Below, piece after piece: positions 12,444 through 23,651 of a stretch of DNA of 64,000 nucleotides (its first letter is position 1; the number at the start of each line of letters is the position of its first letter). Under the pieces are notes generated by a model. The model worked only from the letters and a program-made list of their open reading frames with translations. It had not been told where the DNA came from and did not search any database. The position numbers and the translations under genes are program-made. Where the stretch lies: assembly GCA_025602905.1 (NCBI GenBank), contig JAHLKI010000004.1:682001-746000 (forward strand). Reading direction: 5' to 3'. This stretch comes from Phlyctochytrium arcticum. Taxonomy: Eukaryota; Chytridiomycota; Chytridiomycetes; Chytridiales; Chytridiaceae.

Positions 12444-12821
12444 CAAACAGGAATGATTGGATGCTCTAGGTAGCAGAGAACATCGACCACGTACTCGATA
12501 TAATACGAAACTGCCATCGCCCTAGATTCCTTTCCCCGATGTACATACCCTACACGAGATGGAATATGTTGCATGAAGGTTGCCCTTTCCCGTGTTTTGG
12601 GATAGTGGAGTAAGGAATAATACTTCTTGCTGACTACATCTGGGTCGATAGCAAGCTAGATACACTGCAAATGTGGGAAGACAGGACCGACGCGTTGTAA
12701 CAAACGCAGGATTACGTAAGCTGATCTGGCTGTAATCCCGACCGCCAATACTTTCTTTTATGAGCCACTAGACTTACTGGCTGAAACTGAGCTTAGATCG
12801 TTAGAAGAGTAGTCCTTCATT
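12444..12821. other. Intergenic upstream of CEP131
   Basis: No gene or strong motif seen. In particular I found no convincing RFX X-box palindrome here, although CEP131 is a ciliary gene. Confidence 0.4.
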
Positions 12822-15800
12822 ATGCTCCTGAATACCTCAACAGACGAAACTGCTCGTCGGCGACGGGAAGAAATTGCGAAGCAAGCTCGAATGGTGGGGG
12901 TTTGCGGTTTTGTTTACAATCAATCATTGGTCAAATTTTTGAATGGTTGAAACTTGCAGGAGGTACGCCAGCAACTACAAAAGAAACAGTCTGAAAGCAG
13001 CACACGGAAGGTCTCGCAGAATCTAACTCAAAGGAGACTACCAAGTCAAGCCGCACACTCCTTTCTTGCTTCCTCGCAACGCGAAGGGCTGTCTAATAAA
13101 CATGGCGATTTGGCGACAAAGGTGCAGCCTGAGCGACCCACTTCGCGATCAATGTGCTCGGACTCGGGGGTTTCGGTGTCTGAAACGGATGCGAGGGACA
13201 GGTAAGGTTATCATCAACCAGGCGTGAGAATTTACTTTACCGACGCGTTTATCCCCAGGCGGAAAAGCGCAGCAAGTGTAAATCCACCAGCACCCACTTA
13301 CATATCAAAGAGTGTGCTACAAAGTTTAACTCCTCTTGAGACCCGATACTTGGACCCACAATCCATACGAACAGACGACAGTCCTTCCTATCTGGAGCAT
13401 CTTTCTTTGTACCAGCACGCAAACTACTCAAACCCGGCCACCGCTCTTAGTTATCCGTCAACTGAAATAAAAGAATCCAGCCGGCCAGCTGAGTGGCCGT
13501 GTGTAGCCCCATCAGCAGAGCCGGTTGCACCGCATTTTTCACAGGAATTTTCGGAGCCCGTGCCTTCAACAGAGTTCCACGCGACCGATATACAGCCGCC
13601 ATCACTAGCCACATCGCCGTTCCGGCATACTCTCCCGCATCCCGCAACCCTTCATACTAGTACCTATGGAACTTCTTTAGCTTCTTCTCGACCCTCATCG
13701 TCCCTCGGAATTCATACACACTCACAAAACTCCGCTCAGAGCTCTGCTCCTCCACCACATTTTCACCACCCAACAACTAGCCAAAATCATCTATACCAAT
13801 CAGTTCCTCAGTTCACAGCGCTCACCCGACTCGCACCCTCGCCATCACTTGTTAACGTATCCTGTAGTCATGTCAATGCTCCAGCTCCAGCCACCATACC
13901 CTCTTCTCCCAAACCTGATACCCCAAGCAACTCTACCGACGATGCGGCAACCACAAAACGCGTCGATCGTATTATGGACTTTCTCAAGGGCGTTGAAGCT
14001 GATGACAACAGTAGTGCTGCGCGAATACAATCAGGCGCACTGACTGCGCAAGGATTGATGACGGGGTTGATAAGGTGCTTCTCGTTGTTCATTGGGACTC
14101 AGACTTGAAAAGCTCATACCCCATACCTTTTTTTAGCGAACCGTCAGGAGTACAGGCTCCACCGGCGCAAGACTACTCCACCATTGGCTCTTCCAGTAAG
14201 TCTACCATTCATGATATGTTGGACTAGACAATTCTTACCATCCACACTTCTTAATAGCCGCGGTATTCGATGGTGTCAAAGCAAAAATTATTGGGCAACA
14301 GATGGAGATTGATGACAAGACGCGAACGCTGACTCTATTAAAGTCTGAGCTGAAGAAATGCAAAGACAGTCTGAAGGAGCATGCCCTTGAATTGTGAGTA
14401 GCAGCTTCCTGTAAACCGGGGCAATACGGTCTTATGCGACTTCAAGCGTCGAGTACTAAATCATACTCCGCAAAGCAAGAAAGAGCTGAAATCAAAGTTG
14501 GGCCTTCAACGCACCGAATACGAAACAACCATCAAGCGACATCTCACGTTTATCGACAAGCTGTTGGCTGAAAAAGCAGAGCTTACTTCCAAATGTGCAA
14601 GTTTGACCGAAGAGGTGAAGGGACTGGAAAAGTCTTTTAAAGAGGCCGCACGCGTTCGCGAGGAGCAACACGAGCGGGAAATAAAGTCGCAAAAGGAAAT
14701 GTGGCAACAGGCTGAAAAGGTGAAGCGGGACAAGTGGATCCAGGAGAAAACGAAAGCCATCAAGGATCAAACCATCAAGGGTTTGGAGCCAGAGATCCAG
14801 AGGATGTTGTCGGTAGGTGACATCTCAGTCCCAATCAACTCCATGTCATTCCTCAAATGGCATTTATTTAGCAACAAAAACTGAAAATCCGGCAAATGGA
14901 AGAGAAGTTTCGCGAAGATCTCATGCGCGAGAAGGGTGTATTGGCGGAACAATCGCAGCGGCAAATGGTAGAAGTTTATCTGACACCTCACGGACTCACT
15001 TTTGCTGACATTCTATGTGTATTGTAGGAGGGTATGCGCGACAGGATTGTGTCAGAGCGTCAAAAGGCATGCGAGGAGGAGCGTGAGTTTGCGAGACAAA
15101 GATATCAAAAACAGCTGGAGCGTGAGGAACTGGAGGTTGGTACGGAACTGGGTGGTTTGTCGTCGTTCTCAGCAACTCACATAAGCACACATTTAGTTCC
15201 AGCAGCAGAAACGAAAACTGGTTGCTGATTTTGATGATCAGAAGCACACGATTGTCGAGTCCCATAAGCAAGAGCGCCAAGCTTTGGAACTTGCGCACCG
15301 GAAGCAAGTGGATGCGCAGCAGCGTCAGTTGGAGCAAGAACGCTCTGCCAAGGAAGCAGCCTTGGAAGAGGTCCGAAGGAAGCATCAAGTTGAGGTATGT
15401 CCAAGTGCCTTGTGGTCCCATTATTTGCACGAACTCAACATCTCATCCACGCTGCCTTTAGCTTCAAACTGTGCGAGAGAAAATGGCGATTGAAAAGGAC
15501 GAATGGCAGACTCATTATATGGCGAAGCAAGAGTCCGACATTCGCCAACGCGAGAAAGCATTCAAAGAAAAGCTAGTGAAAGAACGAGATGCCGAAATTG
15601 AGATGATTGTGCAACGTTTGGAATCAGAGACGAGCTGTAATTCGAGTGAAGCTACAAGACGGTACCGCATGGAGCTGGAAAAAATCAAAGCTGAAACGGC
15701 CGAGGAGGTCAAACAGGTATGGAACCGTTCACAACTTTTTCCCCGATTCGCGACTAATTTATTTGATCGTCGGATACAGCTACGCGACCAGCACTCGCTC

Positions 15801-16524
15801 GCACTGGACAAATTCTTGACCTGTCAAAGTCAATTGCGCAGTTCACAAGATACGGCACGGGAACTTGAGAAGCAAGTGCTGCAAATTCAACACGAACTCT
15901 CAAGCAAGGTAAGCACTCAGCCTTCTCTTTTGCTCTCTTACATTTGTTAAACTTCAAATATCGAAAAAAGGAAAATCTCATCAAGCAGCAAAAATCTGAG
16001 CTGTCGCGTCTCAAAGTAGATGAACAAACCCTTTCCACTGCGATCCGTACGTAACCGTCGCGCTTTCTGGCGGCATTGCCCATTGAAGAGAATCCTAACT
16101 TGATTGAATGCAGGACAAGACTTTGAATCCGAACTAGCCGCCAAAGCAGCGACCATTGGCGCGCTGGCTGCGCAATGTGAGAACCATCAACAAGAGCTTG
16201 ACACTCTGCGCCAGCAACAACGGTGCGAGGCTGAGAGAATTTCACAGGAGAAGGTATACTTGACATATGTAATCTTCTTGAATCTCGTGCTGATCCGGTT
16301 CTTTAGGACGAAACCATTCGCTTAATTGAAGTTAGTGTTCGTAAGGCACTTACAACCAAAGAACAGGTCGTTAGTGGTCTGAAAAGCCAAGTGGAAGAGT
16401 TGGGCATAAAGAACTCGCATCTGGAGCGGCTGATCGAGAAGCAGAGACAGGTTGGTATTCTCCTTATCGTTATATGGTACGTCTACTGACACGCGACTGC
16501 TTTCTACAGGAGCTCTTGGGATAA
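12822..16524 (+). CDS. CEP131: CEP131/AZI1-like centriolar satellite and cilium assembly coiled-coil protein
   Basis: A long coiled-coil protein (about 950 aa) spread over roughly a dozen introns. It starts MLLNTSTDETARRRREE, has a disordered Ser/Pro-rich N-terminal third (13.2-14.1 kb), then continuous coiled coil. Diagnostic CEP131 blocks are KWIQEKTKAIKDQTIKGLEP followed by EIQRMLS, LKIRQMEEKFREDLMREKG, FDDQKHTIVESHKQER and EKDEWQTHYMAKQESDIR with KERDAEIEMIVQRLE. The last exon encodes ELLG before TAA at 16522-16524. Animal CEP131 sits at centriolar satellites and the ciliary base and is needed for flagellum formation; the same role at the zoospore basal body is inferred. Presence together with IFT80 fits a flagellated fungus. 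Some exon borders around 14.1-14.5 kb and 15.9-16.1 kb are approximate. Confidence 0.85.
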
Positions 16525-16766
16525 TAAGAGACAGGCTTGGCCGTCTCAGCTGCTCCTTGATCTTTCATCTTCACACTTCAAACTACGAGAGTCATACCAT
16601 GTTGATTCGTGATGTAAATATATCCTTCGAATTCAGCAGATGTACCCGTTCAAAGTATATTGGGTTCTAAGCGACAAAATTGACGATATATAGATTGGGG
16701 ATGCGGTGTGATAAAGGGATTTGGATGAAACTAATAGGGTGGATGCAATGCTATAGAGGATTTGCT
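16525..16766. other. Convergent 3' interval between CEP131 and eIF3g
   Basis: Nothing recognisable; it must hold the 3' ends of both convergent transcripts. Confidence 0.4.
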
Positions 16767-17937
16767 CTAATCACGACTGCTACGCGCCCATTCAACGTGC
16801 AGGATCAGACTGTCGTAACCGAATCCGTTCAACTTTTCGAGCGCGCGTTCGGCATCTTCCTTTTGGTAGAAGGAAACAAACGCAAAGCCCTTGCAGACGT
16901 TCGTTTCGCGATCGCGGGAGACAAACTATAACATTAGGTTAGTCTGGAAACGCGCAGTGTTGTAAACTTGGACGAGAGAACATACCACACGAGCAGTGTT
17001 GCCAAACCGGCTGACAAGCTCCTTGATGTCCTGCTCCTGAGCTTCCTCTGACAAATTCGTGATTCGCAGGGTGGGAAACTCGTCCCGGCGATCTGTGCGC
17101 ATCGACTCGCCCGGTGCGCGGTTGCGCAATGAAGGTGGCACGTATTTGCCGGCACCTCCGGCTGCAAGACCCTTGTCATCACCTCCAGCACCAGCTCCCA
17201 GTCCACCCGCTCCAGCTCCCTCCTCTCCGTCGGCATTTGCGGAGCCGCCAATCTCGTCCAATGGTGCATGCGTGTCCTTGAAAGGACACTTGGATGTCCA
17301 ATGGTCGCCCTTGCAGATTCGACATGTGATTTTGGCTTTTCCAGAGATTTGCATTTTACGCTTGAGGGATAAGTCTTCTTCATCGGGAGGAGGGGCGTCG
17401 TGGTCTTTGACGGTGGAAGACAGCTTCAGGAAAACCTTTTCACCATGACTTGTGCTGTTGGTGTCGACACCGGCCGGCAGATTTGCGACTTCACCAAACT
17501 TCTTCCATTGTGTCTAAAACCACAAAACATTAGGTCCTGCGGGGGATGCCGCTGAATTCGTCGATAACCACCTTTCGCTCGGCAACGGCGTGGTTGACCT
17601 GGTTCTTTATCAGCCGCTTTTTCGTTTTCGTCACAACCTTGACCTTCTTTCCGTCCTCGTTATACTTGTAAGACGTCGTAACTCGTGTACCATCAGCCTC
17701 TTCCTTGACGACTGGTGCTGGCAATGCGGTACTCTCCGTAGCATCCTGATCGTAATCATTGTCGTCCACATCCTCAGCCCAGTTCATCCGCTTGGGTTCT
17801 CTGTTTGAGGAAAAACAAAACATATGTTTAGAGATCATGTTGGCAAAACTGCAAAAAAAGTCGCCCCTTTCTTCTTCCTGCATTTTCAAGAAACCCAAGA
17901 CCAAGAACAAAAGAGATACTTACGCAACGGGAGCCAT
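16767..17937 (-). CDS. TIF35: Translation initiation factor eIF3 subunit g (TIF35)
   Basis: RNA-binding subunit of eIF3, acting in 43S scanning and reinitiation. The first exon is only 14 nt (ATG at 17937, MAPVA split), joined to EPKRMNWAEDVDD at 17800. Further blocks: VKVVTKTKKRLIKNQVNHAV, AERK joined to TQWKKFGEV, a CCHC zinc knuckle CRICKGDHWTSKCPFKD, a Gly/Ala-rich linker ending GKYVPPSLR, and a C-terminal RRM (LRITNLSEEAQEQDIKELVS, RNP1-like CKGFAFVSFYQ, GYDSLILHVEWARSS before TAG). The layout matches animal eIF3G better than the shorter yeast protein. It is divergent from DCP1, with 236 bp between start codons. Confidence 0.95.
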
Positions 17938-18173
17938 ATTTGCAAGCTTCCAAATTTGTAAACTGGCAAATTCGGGATTTTCGCTTGAGACCTTTTCTTG
18001 TCGACAGTTGTCAGAACCGAAAGATGGTCGGATAGGCCCTCCAGAGCGGCACAGTCTTGCACTGCGTCTCCATGGTGAAAAGGTCAATGGAAGTGCTGCG
18101 CAACCTGCGCAACATGTATAATTGACGCGCAACATTGATAGATCCTGCCAATTCACAAGGACTTTTCTCCAAG

Positions 18174-19213
18174 ATGGATCCGGGCGCCCGACTGGCCGCC
18201 AACCTCCAGGTTCTGCAACGCCATGACCCGTCCATATCGCATATCCTCGACCGGTCCACTCACGTCGTAGCGTACGACTTTGACCCAAGTAATGCCAGCT
18301 GGGTAAGTCATCCCCGTTTCAGTCAAACTTCGCATATGCTGACTGTGTGGATAGACGAAAAAGGGAATCGAGGGCACCATGTTTGTCTTTCGACGAGCTA
18401 TTGAGCCCTATTTTGGCGTGTTTGTGATGAACCGGCTGGGCTTGGAAAATCTGACTATGCTGATCTCGGGAGATATGGAGGTGCAGCTTTTGCAAGAGTT
18501 TGTCATTTACCGGAAGCCTGATGGTAAGAAACGGATATTCTTCTACTCTGCGCAAACCTTTGGTTCTCATTAATGTGTATTTTTAGACACGGTACATGGG
18601 CTATGGATGTACGAGACGGAGGATCGGACGAGGATATACCGGACTTTGGAAAGATACCAGGGAATAGTAGCGCGGGGCGAGGAACCACCGCCAATACCAC
18701 CGCAACAGCCATCATTGCGGTCCACTCTACAACAACCACAACAGGCATCATCACCACAACCTGACTCGATATACGGGCAGCCCGTGGACATCATGACCCT
18801 TTTCCAACGCGCATCCTCACACTCACTCACTACCGAATCCCCGCAACCCACAAAACAAAACAAAAAACAATCTTCCCGTTCGTCCCAACAACCACCTCTC
18901 CCAAATCCCCTATCTATGTCCCGGACCACTTCGTCAAACACCTCGTCATCCGCTCCACCCATCACACCCTCCCAGCGCCAGATTCAGCGACTGCAGGATA
19001 TTTGGCAGTGGGTTGAAGACCTGGCACCGATTCAGATACGGGGAAGTCTGCCTGATCCCGACTTTAGGCGACGTATTACGGATCTGTTGCAGGTATTTGC
19101 TGGCACCGCTCGGCCTTCTATCTTTACTCACGGTCGTGCCGTTTTTTTTTGTCTAGGACCAAGTGTTTTTGGATGCTCTGTATCGAAGTTATAGATGGGA
19201 AAGGCCGACCTAG
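18174..19213 (+). CDS. DCP1: mRNA-decapping enzyme subunit 1 (DCP1), EVH1 plus C-terminal trimerisation-like domain
   Basis: Activator of the DCP2 decapping nuclease in 5'-3' mRNA decay. Four exons (18174-18302, 18355-18523, 18587-19092, 19157-19213) give 286 aa. The EVH1 domain shows LQVLQRHDPSISHILDRSTH, KKGIEGTMFVFRR, EPYFGVFVMNRLGLENL and VHGLWMYETEDRTRI. A Pro/Gln/Ser-rich linker follows. The final short exon encodes DQVFLDALYRSYRWERPT, resembling the C-terminal trimerisation helix of animal and plant DCP1, which budding yeast lacks. An in-frame ATG 39 nt earlier (18135) is possible, but the 18174 start gives the usual family N-terminus. Confidence 0.93.
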
Positions 19214-19369
19214 ACCCCTGACTGTATAGTAATGGACGTGCGTGATAGATGTTTCAATCTGATTCGATTGTCGACATGGCTGGATTCAAAGCACTTTTTG
19301 GGTTTACGTGGAATGCAGGCATGTTCAAATTAAATAAAAATGTGGTGAAATGTGAAAGGTTTCCTTCCC

Positions 19370-20868
19370 CTACTTTTTCTGGGGACCCTGGCCCGCATGG
19401 CCCGCCTCAGAGGACGCCGCAGACACTCGTAACCTATTAAAAATACCGGCCCACTTTTGCTTGCCCTCTCCAGCCGCAGCATCCCCCTTCACGTCATTCA
19501 AAGCTTCCGCTTTTTGCAGTCGGGCTGTTCGTACTGCATCCATATCGGGTTGTCGCTGCTGTGACGATGATGATGAACTACTAAACAATGTTTTTTCCAG
19601 GACCCGTGCAGTATCTTGCGAAGATGGATGTGGTGCACCGGTAGGCGTGGCGCGAGATTTATTGGCGCGGAAGGGGATATTAAGCGCGCCTGCTGTTGGT
19701 GATGATGCGGGTGGAGCGAATGCGTCGTCTAGGATAGGCTCAGAGGATTCTCCGTCAGGAGAGTCTGACAAAAGATTTCGTTTATCGTGGGCAGCCATTC
19801 GTTCTTGCGTTTCCCGTCTAGCCTCTCGTCTGTGAATTGAAACATTGTACCATCAGTGGGAGCAAGGTAATGAAAGACACAACAAACAAGTAACACATAC
19901 GCTGATTTGATTTTGTCCTCATAGTCTCTTGCTTTAAACATTTGCTCTTCTTCCCAAGCCTGGAAACGATCCGACAAGGGCCGATTCGCCCAGTACAGTC
20001 GATCCTCATCGAATTGCTTTTCTTCCGCTCGCGCCACAAGTTCGTCGATTTTACAACCCGCATCATCCACTAATTCTCCATCGTTGTGATGATCCTGCAC
20101 TATATCATTGGCAATAAGGGACTCTCGCATGGCTAGTCGGAACGTCTCGCGGTCTTCTTCAATAGCGGCATCGATGGCGGCTTGACGGGCCGCGGCTTGA
20201 CGCTCTTCCCGGACGGCGCGCTCGGCATAGAATTCGCGGAGAGATTGTTGATAGGCCTGGTGACGAGGAAGTCCAGGAAACTTTTTACCGGTACTAGCAT
20301 CCTTGTGCGGCTGCATCAAACACAATGTCCGCTGCACAACACTAAAAACAATGAGAGATGGTCAAGATACGTGAGTATTATAAACAAAACAAAACCATCC
20401 AGGTTCACAAGAAACATACTTTTCTGCAACCACATCCCTCCCCGGCTTGCCCCCCGTAATCGTACTCCAGTCCCGGTTCCCGATTTCATCTTCCCGTTCC
20501 ACAAGCGTTCTCGGCCGCGCCAGTTCCAATGGATGCCACCGGTAAAATGCCGCGCGGATCTCGTCTTCGGGGTAGACAATCTGGTTGGGCCGGACATAAT
20601 AATGCGGCCTATAGGTTCGGATATCAGGGCGTTGTGCAGTCTTGTGTGTATAGGGTTGGAGTTCTTTGTTAGCCTGGGATTTAGACGAGGTGGACGGGAC
20701 GAAAGCGCCTAGTTCGACGGGAGGAATTCCGCGCGGAGTAAACGTCGCTTGGGGGTAGAGTTTGACAGCGCCATACCAGGCAGGCGGACGCTTGAGACGG
20801 CCGGTTGCGACGAGCCGGTTGACGTTCTTGACGAGAGTGTAGGGGTTGTTTTTCAGCGGGGCTGCCAT
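19370..20868 (-). CDS. RSM25: Mitochondrial small-subunit ribosomal protein mS23 (RSM25) with extended C-terminus
   Basis: Component of the mitoribosomal small subunit. The ATG at 20868 gives MAAPLKNNPYTLVKNVNRLV then ATGRLKRPPAWYGAVKLYPQ, the typical mS23 N-terminus, and YPEDEIRAAFYRWHPLELAR is the hallmark block. Three exons (20420-20868, 19901-20341, 19829-19370) give 449 aa, much longer than the yeast protein of about 264 aa. The additional part is a charged, helix-rich region (REFYAERAVREERQAAARQA, EDRETFRLAMRESLIAND) and a Ser-rich disordered tail. Import would rely on the basic N-terminal helix. The extension could be a lineage-specific mitoribosome contact; this is inference. Confidence 0.9.
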
Positions 20869-21362
20869 CACGGAAAACGGTGCTTCTGCTAATTTGACAA
20901 ATGGCAAGTTTTGCGAGTTGTGGTTTACCGGTATTTCATTTGCATCGCCATGGACACCAAGACGCGAGGCGCCGTGGGCGTGTGAAACTTTTCCCACACT
21001 CTCACCTTTTTCGACCGTAGGATCTCAAACTTCTAATATCGTAGTTAATACACCCACTTGCATTAGAAACGCAGGCGACTGTATGGTGAGACCGCAAGTA
21101 TACGTGCATGAGGGGGGCTGTTCCGTTACTAAAGGACGTTCCACCTGCAAGCTGAGGTGGGGCGATGCCAAAGGTCTCTAGGTTTGTGAAGGTAAACTGA
21201 AAAACTATGAAACGACAGCAGCATGTTGAAAAACAAGATAAAACACAACAATATGTAAAAACTACCCCCTCCACTCTCGCAAGTATAAACTAAGGGGGGA
21301 TCCCCCTTCCCTATCAAACTTAAGAGAACCGTGATGAAGAGTATAAAATGATAGCAAGATGA
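20869..21362. other. Intergenic, mS23 promoter and bZIP 3' flank
   Basis: No gene is supported. The interval carries the upstream region of the minus-strand mS23 gene and the downstream flank of the minus-strand bZIP gene. Confidence 0.4.
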
Positions 21363-22140
21363 TTATTTGATTCCTGAACTCGCCGACGGGGAAACAGGAT
21401 CAGAAGCTGCGGCGGCAGCGGCGGCGGCACCGACGGCGCGGGCCATGAGAGCATCATGAGCTTCCCTCAGACTTCCCTCCAACGAAGCAATACGGCGATT
21501 GAGTTCTGATTCCCGGTTGGCAAACATGGCGCGTTCCTTTTCAATGACGGCCAGTTTGAGGGACATGCTGGAGTTGACGGCCTCGAGTTGGGCGACTTGG
21601 GCTTCGAGGGTTTGCATGCGGAGGGATTTGCGTTCACGGGAGCGACGAGCGGCCTCCGTGTTGCGACGGCGTTTAAGGGCGAGCTCGTCTTCGAGTTCTT
21701 CCATGGCCTTGTGAGCGCCTTCAGCGAGGCGGGCCATGGCGGATGAACCGCCTTTTGTGCTCGGGCCGGCCATGCCTGCTGCAGCGACGGCAGCAGCAGC
21801 GGCGGCGGGGTTGAAGGTGAGTGTAGCTGGCGGGGAGGTCGCTGATGATGTGGTGGTATTGGAGACATTGTCACCAGTAGCGGCGACGGCGGCGGCTGCG
21901 GCGGCTGCGGCAGCTGCTGCGGCCGCAGCAATGGAAGGCGGAGACTGTGCTTGTGATTGTTGATGCGGGTGCAAGTGGTGAGATTGATGCAAGTGAGAGA
22001 TTATTGCTGCCGCCGGGTCTACCGGCATGGGTGGGTCGTAGGGTTTAGCCCTTGTTCGGGGGGTTCCGCGTTTGGGTCCTCCACCATCTGTTCCCGTGGC
22101 ACTAGAGATGATCGACGGAGGTGTGGGGGGTAAATGCTGC

Positions 22141-22171
<31 letters not shown>

Positions 22172-22223
22172 GCTGGTGATGCTGCTGCTGGTCAAAAGCT
22201 GCAGCAGCAACTTGAGGTTCCAT
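21363..22223 (-). CDS. GCN4/CPC1-like bZIP transcription factor
   Basis: Nuclear bZIP activator. The basic region LKRRRNTEAARRSRERKSLR is nearly the GCN4 consensus (NTEAARRSR core), followed by a leucine-zipper stretch (MQTLEAQVAQLE, MSLKLAVIEKE, LNRRIASLEGSL). The N-terminal half is low-complexity: a polyglutamine tract of about 13 residues encoded by repeated TTG on the plus strand, then long Ala runs. I start at ATG 22223 (MEPQVAAAAFDQQQ), giving 286 aa. The frame stays open 96 nt further upstream but without an ATG unless an unrecognised leader exon exists. Upstream lie a 21-codon ORF and GCN4-type sites, suggesting general amino-acid control and self-regulation. No classical GCN4 activation-domain motif was found by eye. 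Confidence 0.88.
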
Positions 22224-22391
22224 TTTAACGGGGATTTGGGCGGCCAGTTTGCAAATTTCCTTCGCTGAAGGATTGGGGTGTGCGTCAATTGATGTATGTG
22301 GGGGGCCCCTCTTCTTCAAGATCTCTCCCCTCTTCCTCGAGTCTAAAATGTCTCACTCTTGGCCCCAAGAGCGCGAGTTCTTCTCCGACTT

Positions 22392-22457
22392 TCACCAACA
22401 GTAGGTCAACCCAATGGCCAACAAACTTCCCACTATAGTCTGTAATGCGACTGCCAT
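22392..22457 (-). promoter_or_regulatory. Candidate upstream ORF (21 codons) in the bZIP mRNA leader
   Basis: An ATG at 22457 opens a 21-codon frame (MAVALQTIVGS ... TYCW) ending in TGA at 22392, 168 nt before the bZIP ATG. GCN4 and CPC1 mRNAs are controlled by such upstream ORFs. Whether this one lies in the transcript is unknown. Confidence 0.4.
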
Positions 22458-22702
22458 GAGTATGTTGTGTTCCTTTGGGTGTCAGTGCCTGATCCAACCT
22501 ACCCCAAATCACCTATGGTCGTCGTCTGACAGCCCAAGACCCACCAGAGAATGCCTCTCCTCTTGACTCCTTCTTCGCCGCCGTCCTCGTCCTCGTCGTC
22601 CTTCCCCTAGTTCCTCTCTTCTCGTCAACGTCCTCCCAATGCCCTTGGTCGTCGTCGTCGTCGTCGTTGCCGGGATTTTGCCGTCACTATTAGTAGTCAC
22701 TT

Positions 22703-22737
22703 TGAGTCAGTTTTTGAGTCACTGAGAAATCGAGTCA
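22703..22737. promoter_or_regulatory. Cluster of GCN4/AP-1 type sites upstream of the bZIP gene
   Basis: Perfect TGAGTCA at 22703-22709 and 22715-22721, plus CGAGTCA (6 of 7) at 22731-22737, all in one orientation. This is the binding sequence expected for a factor with an NTEAARRSR basic region. The cluster lies about 480-515 bp before the bZIP start codon. Confidence 0.7.
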
Positions 22738-22965
22738 GAAACGGAAAAACCACTTTCTCGCGTCGCCGTCGCTCTCCTTCGCGGCCAGCCCTAGCTTCCT
22801 CTTGTTGCCATGCCATCAGCCACCCCGATTAAAACTCGTGGGCAATAACCGACAGTAACCACAGACATAATCCGATGGATCGAGCGTAAGGTCAGAAGGG
22901 GAGCTCCCTACCAAGGCGGGCCTTTTTGGGCGATTTGGGCCTATGTGGTTTTGCTCGTGGTTGAG

Positions 22966-23337
22966 AGAAGGATGGGTACGAATTTGTCGTGTGGTTGTCG
23001 AATGCTTTGGTTTGTTGAGAGAATCTTCAGATGGCAGATGGCGTCGACGCGTACTGTTACAGTTCTGTTCACACGGAAAATTTGGGAAAATGTCGCCCGA
23101 TCCATACCTCCGGAGACTGGGGGGGGGGGGGGGTCCTTCGGAGCCCTCCGGTCGGCTGGAGGGTCAAACTCAGGCTCTATGAATAGGCTAGAGGATCTAA
23201 GGCGACTAAGGCGCCCAACTCCCGCTTCAGCAGAGTAAGCGGTTCGGTCTACGCATTGCTCGCGTTTTGAAGGCCAAGAACATCAACACTCTCTTGCAGA
23301 TCTTCCAAAAGGCTCGCGGCAAGGTCAGCAATCCTGT
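22966..23337 (+). pseudogene. Relic copy of the protease promoter and signal-peptide start (ATG changed to AGG)
   Basis: This segment is a diverged direct repeat of 23338-23690, the promoter and first codons of the functional protease gene. Shared blocks include GGATGGGTACGAAT, TTTGTTGAGAGAATCTT, TCCTTCGGAGCCCTC and AGAGTAAGCGGTT-like sequence. It ends in a copy of the first coding codons (CTCGCGGCAAGG, AATCCTG), but the start ATG is AGG (23310-23312) and the body of the gene is absent. A 15-G run (23119-23133) interrupts it. It looks like the leftover of a lost tandem paralogue or an unequal crossover. Confidence 0.75.
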
Positions 23338-23651
23338 TTGAGAGACGGATGGGTACGAATGTGTGATGGTTGTCAAATGCTTTGCTTTGTTGAGAGAATC
23401 TTGACAGGCGGATCGCGTCGACGCGTTCTCTTCGCACGGAAAGTTTGGGGAAATCAACACATGCCGCACGATCCATACCTCGGGAGACTGGCGGGTCCTT
23501 CGGAGCCCTCTGGTCGATGGCTCTAGATCTAGAATCGCCCAACTCCGCTTCATCGGCGGAGTAAGCGGTTTGGCCTACGCGTTATAACAGGCCCAGAACA
23601 TCAGCACTCTTCTTCCCACTTCTACTTTTCCCCCTCGCCAGGTCCTCCAAA

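Noticed and set aside
12444..12821. Expected RFX X-box upstream of CEP131
   Set aside because: Searched for GTTGCC..GGCAAC-type palindromes; only weak half-sites seen, not enough to annotate.
22285..22700. Two further upstream frames before the bZIP gene
   Set aside because: Both lack an ATG at their 5' ends (they begin with GTG), so they are not counted as upstream ORFs; only the ATG at 22457 is.
23119..23133. Run of 15 G as a possible G-quadruplex regulator
   Set aside because: A single homopolymer in a decayed copy, absent from the intact repeat copy; may also be a sequencing-length artefact.
22943..23238. Open frames crossing the 15-G run upstream of protease 1
   Set aside because: They fall inside the duplicated promoter relic and the matching repeat copy does not keep a homologous reading frame.
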